Positions 6,565 to 7,566 of a stretch of DNA of 7,566 nt are shown here, piece by piece. The notes below the pieces were generated by a model. The model was not told where the DNA came from, did no database searches, and worked only from the letters and a program-made list of their open reading frames with translations. The stretch is from JAVKSM01 sp039583705 (GTDB lineage: Bacteria; Actinomycetota; Actinomycetes; Mycobacteriales; Pseudonocardiaceae), in contig JAVKSM010000132.1 in NCBI GenBank assembly GCA_039583705.1, forward strand, positions 1-7,566. The letters run 5' to 3'. The position numbers and the translations under genes are program-made. Within the stretch, counting starts at the first letter, position 1; every line of letters starts with the position of its first letter.

Positions 6565-6635
6565 GAAGGGGCTCCCCTTGGTCGGCGGGCCGACCGGGCG
6601 CTGCTGCCCACCAACCCCGCGCGGCGTACCCGCAC
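6561..6635 (-). CDS. Candidate 24-codon upstream ORF overlapping the ABC-F start
   Basis: A GTG at 6635 with AGGG 7 bases upstream opens a 24-codon frame encoding VRVRRAGLVGSSARSARRPR and four more residues. Seven of the 24 residues are arginine. Its TGA (6563-6561) overlaps the ABC-F GTG as GTGA, the usual geometry for translational coupling. The ORF runs through both leader hairpins. It could be a leader peptide whose translation exposes the ABC-F ribosome binding site. Short open frames are frequent by chance at this GC content, so confidence is limited. Confidence 0.35.
   Translation of the reverse strand: MRVRRAGLVGSSARSARRPRGAPS
6566..6595 (-). promoter_or_regulatory. Tandem hairpins enclosing the ABC-F ribosome binding site
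   Basis: Two inverted repeats abut on the minus strand. The first (6595-6580) is GGTCGG, CCCG, CCGACC. The second (6579-6566) is AAGGGGAGCCCCTT, in which AAGGG pairs with CCCTT around a GAGC loop. The second contains the GGGGAG Shine-Dalgarno and ends one base before the GTG start. This could hold the binding site closed until a ribosome or another factor opens it. ABC-F resistance genes are known to be controlled by such leaders; the match here is structural, not by sequence. Confidence 0.5.
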
Positions 6636-6676
6636 GCGACTGCCCTGACCCTGCCGGGCTCGCGCTGCCAGGTCCC

Positions 6677-6682
6677 AGCTTA
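6677..6682 (-). promoter_or_regulatory. Candidate -10 for the ABC-F gene
   Basis: The minus strand reads TAAGCT, a TANNNT match, 112 bases upstream of the ABC-F GTG and within the 166-base gap after the preceding gene. A start near 6670 would give a leader of about 105 bases that includes the whole uORF and both hairpins. No clear -35 at standard spacing. Confidence 0.33.
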
Positions 6683-6716
6683 GCGGTCGGCAACGAGCCA
6701 CCGGGCGCTCGGGCCA

Positions 6717-6743
6717 CCCGACGCGGCGTTTCACGTCGTCGGG
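6717..6743 (-). terminator. Hairpin at the end of the alpha/alpha-barrel-like gene
   Basis: CCCGACG (6717-6723) and CGTCGGG (6737-6743) form a perfect 7-bp GC-rich stem with a 13-base loop that contains the TGA of the upstream gene. It may separate that gene from the ABC-F transcript. There is no T-tract, which is common for actinomycete terminators but leaves the call weak. Confidence 0.3.
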
Positions 6744-7309
6744 TAGCCGGTCAGCTCGGCACTGATCTCCTGCAGCCGGATGGCGAGGTAACCGACCATG
6801 AAGTAGGCCTGGTCAGGCTCGCGGGCGCGCACCACGCACAGGGCAGCCCTGTCCTCGGGTACTTCTCGAACGAGGTGTGCGCAGCGGTCACAGCGCAGCA
6901 ACAGACCGGTGCGCAGGTCCGGCTGGATGTCCAGCAGCCGCGCCAGCCAGCGGCCGGCGTCGTTCGCCCGCGCCACGTCACCGAAGTACAGACAGACCAA
7001 CCCGAGGTGCGCGGTCGTGAGGGCGTCCGTCCCGCCCTCGCCAGACGCGGACGGTCCGCCTGTGAGGAAGCCTTCCTGGCCGGCGTGCTGACACGATCGC
7101 AGGTACCCGAAGGCGGGATAGGCGATGTCGAAGCGACCCATGCGCTGCACGGCCATCGCCAGCCAACCGTTCGGGTACGCCCAGTACTCGGTGAAAGCAG
7201 CGTTTTCGCTCTTGCGGTCGCCCGAGGTGGTGAAGTCGTGATCGGGGCGCATGAACCGGCGCTGGACGAACGTCAGCGCACCGCGCTGAGATGTACCGAC
7301 TTGTCCCAC
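6731..7309 (-). CDS. Alpha/alpha-barrel (terpene-cyclase-like) protein fragment, probably truncated
   Basis: A 192-residue frame with protein-like composition. Conserved-looking blocks are EYWAYPNGWLAMAVQRMGRF (41-60), YLRSCQH (69-75), GGTDALTTAHLGLVCLYFGD (92-111), GRWLARLLDIQPDL (119-132) and EPDQAYFMVGYLAIRLQEI (164-182). From memory these match the central part of a little-studied helical-barrel family related in fold to prenyltransferase/squalene-cyclase repeats, whose members are roughly 300 residues or more. Sequence is expected before residue 10 and after residue 185, so both ends look missing. The GTG at 7309 directly follows an in-frame TGA (7312-7310) and has no clear Shine-Dalgarno; the next ATG is at 7252. 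The divergent dehydrogenase begins 45 bases away. It is either a decayed remnant or a short stand-alone protein. No catalytic residue can be named. Confidence 0.55.
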   Translation of the reverse strand: MGQVGTSQRGALTFVQRRFMRPDHDFTTSGDRKSENAAFTEYWAYPNGWLAMAVQRMGRFDIAYPAFGYLRSCQHAGQEGFLTGGPSASGEGGTDALTTAHLGLVCLYFGDVARANDAGRWLARLLDIQPDLRTGLLLRCDRCAHLVREVPEDRAALCVVRAREPDQAYFMVGYLAIRLQEISAELTGYPTT

Positions 7310-7341
7310 TCACCGGCTACGGGCATGTGTCCGGCGGAGAA

Positions 7342-7347
7342 TAGGGT
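7342..7347 (+). promoter_or_regulatory. Candidate -10 giving a leaderless dehydrogenase transcript
   Basis: TAGGGT (TANNNT type) ends 7 bases before the GTG at 7355. At this spacing transcription would begin at or next to the G of the start codon, the usual geometry of leaderless actinobacterial genes. No convincing -35 is seen. Confidence 0.4.
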
Positions 7348-7354
7348 CGCGCTG

Positions 7355-7566
7355 GTGAGCGACCACCACGACTTCAGCGGACGGGTAGCCCTGGTCACCG
7401 GGGCGAGCCGGGGCATCGGGCACGCGATCGCGGCCGAGCTGCTGGCCTGCGGCGCCTCGGTGACGATCACCGCACGCAAGCCGGACGAGCTCGCCGCGGC
7501 CGCTGACCAGCTGGCCGCCGGCGTGGACCATGGCGGTGAGCGCGTGCTCGGCGTGCCCGGCAACGC
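7355..7566 (+). CDS. Short-chain dehydrogenase/reductase, N-terminal part (runs off right edge)
   Basis: A GTG at 7355 opens a frame of 70 codons to the window end. It begins VSDHHDFSGRVALVTGASRG; the classical SDR cofactor motif TGASRGIG is at 15-22 and the second Rossmann strand is ASVTITARK (34-42). The Arg before the motif's central Gly and the Arg-Lys after strand 2 usually mean NADP(H) preference. The catalytic Ser-Tyr-Lys residues lie beyond the edge, so the substrate cannot be guessed; FabG-like 3-oxoacyl reductases share this opening. An in-frame ATG at 7325 would add ten residues but lacks a Shine-Dalgarno and leaves the TAGGGT element inside the gene. The gene is divergent from the minus-strand block and is probably a separate transcription unit. 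Confidence 0.88.
   Translation, partial: MSDHHDFSGRVALVTGASRGIGHAIAAELLACGASVTITARKPDELAAAADQLAAGVDHGGERVLGVPGN

Noticed and set aside
5800..6648. A 282-codon plus-strand open frame
   Set aside because: It is antisense to the first ABC-F ATPase domain and has no recognisable domain.
6565..6717. N-terminal extension of the ABC-F protein to an in-frame start at 6717
   Set aside because: The 51 extra residues are Gly/Pro/Ala/Arg-rich and not family-like. The GTG at 6564 has a good Shine-Dalgarno and matches the usual family start.
7273..7563. A minus-strand 96-codon frame across the right end
   Set aside because: It is the antisense shadow of the dehydrogenase, whose plus-strand frame carries the TGASRGIG cofactor motif.

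Overview
The window is very GC-rich, with strong third-position G/C bias and frequent GTG starts. It carries families typical of filamentous actinomycetes: an XRE regulator N-terminus of the kind linked to DUF5753, a DUF574/Methyltransf_19 methyltransferase, an Rv1473-like ABC-F ATPase followed by a small helix-turn-helix protein, and an ABC exporter with an actinobacterial-style insert. This suggests a Micromonospora-, Streptomyces- or Pseudonocardia-like organism. The genus cannot be settled from the sequence alone.

Layout. (1) 1-131, minus: the first 43 codons of an XRE-family regulator that runs off the left edge. It contains one TTA leucine codon, the only one I noticed in a coding frame here. 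(2) 132-393: a divergent intergenic region with leader hairpins. (3) 394-1215, plus: a complete DUF574-type SAM-dependent methyltransferase. (4) 1258-2313, minus: a single-pass membrane protein with a Pro/Thr/Gly-rich stalk, a small four-cysteine extracytoplasmic domain and a basic tail. (5) 2577-4445, minus: a one-polypeptide ABC exporter half-transporter. (6) 4573-4782, minus: a 69-residue helix-turn-helix protein. (7) 4936-6564, minus: an ABC-F translation factor or resistance-type ATPase. (8) 6731-7309, minus: an ORF resembling the middle of an alpha/alpha-barrel (terpene-cyclase-like) protein, apparently short at both ends. (9) 7355-7566, plus: the start of a short-chain dehydrogenase/reductase that runs off the right edge.

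Functional reading. The ABC-F gene and the small HTH gene form a pair I recognise from mycobacteria (Rv1473/Rv1473A). The most interesting part is the ABC-F leader (about 6561-6680). A candidate -10 is followed by an Arg-rich 24-codon upstream ORF whose TGA overlaps the ABC-F GTG start as GTGA. Two back-to-back hairpins lie inside the uORF, and the second contains the ABC-F Shine-Dalgarno. This layout fits translational coupling or ribosome-mediated attenuation, a known control mode for antibiotic-resistance ABC-F genes, but here it rests on sequence inspection only. The HTH gene has its own candidate promoter, whose -10 lies inside a perfect TGATCG inverted repeat. The methyltransferase and XRE gene form a divergent pair of a kind common in actinomycetes. 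No tRNA, rRNA, CRISPR array, insertion sequence or integrase was seen.
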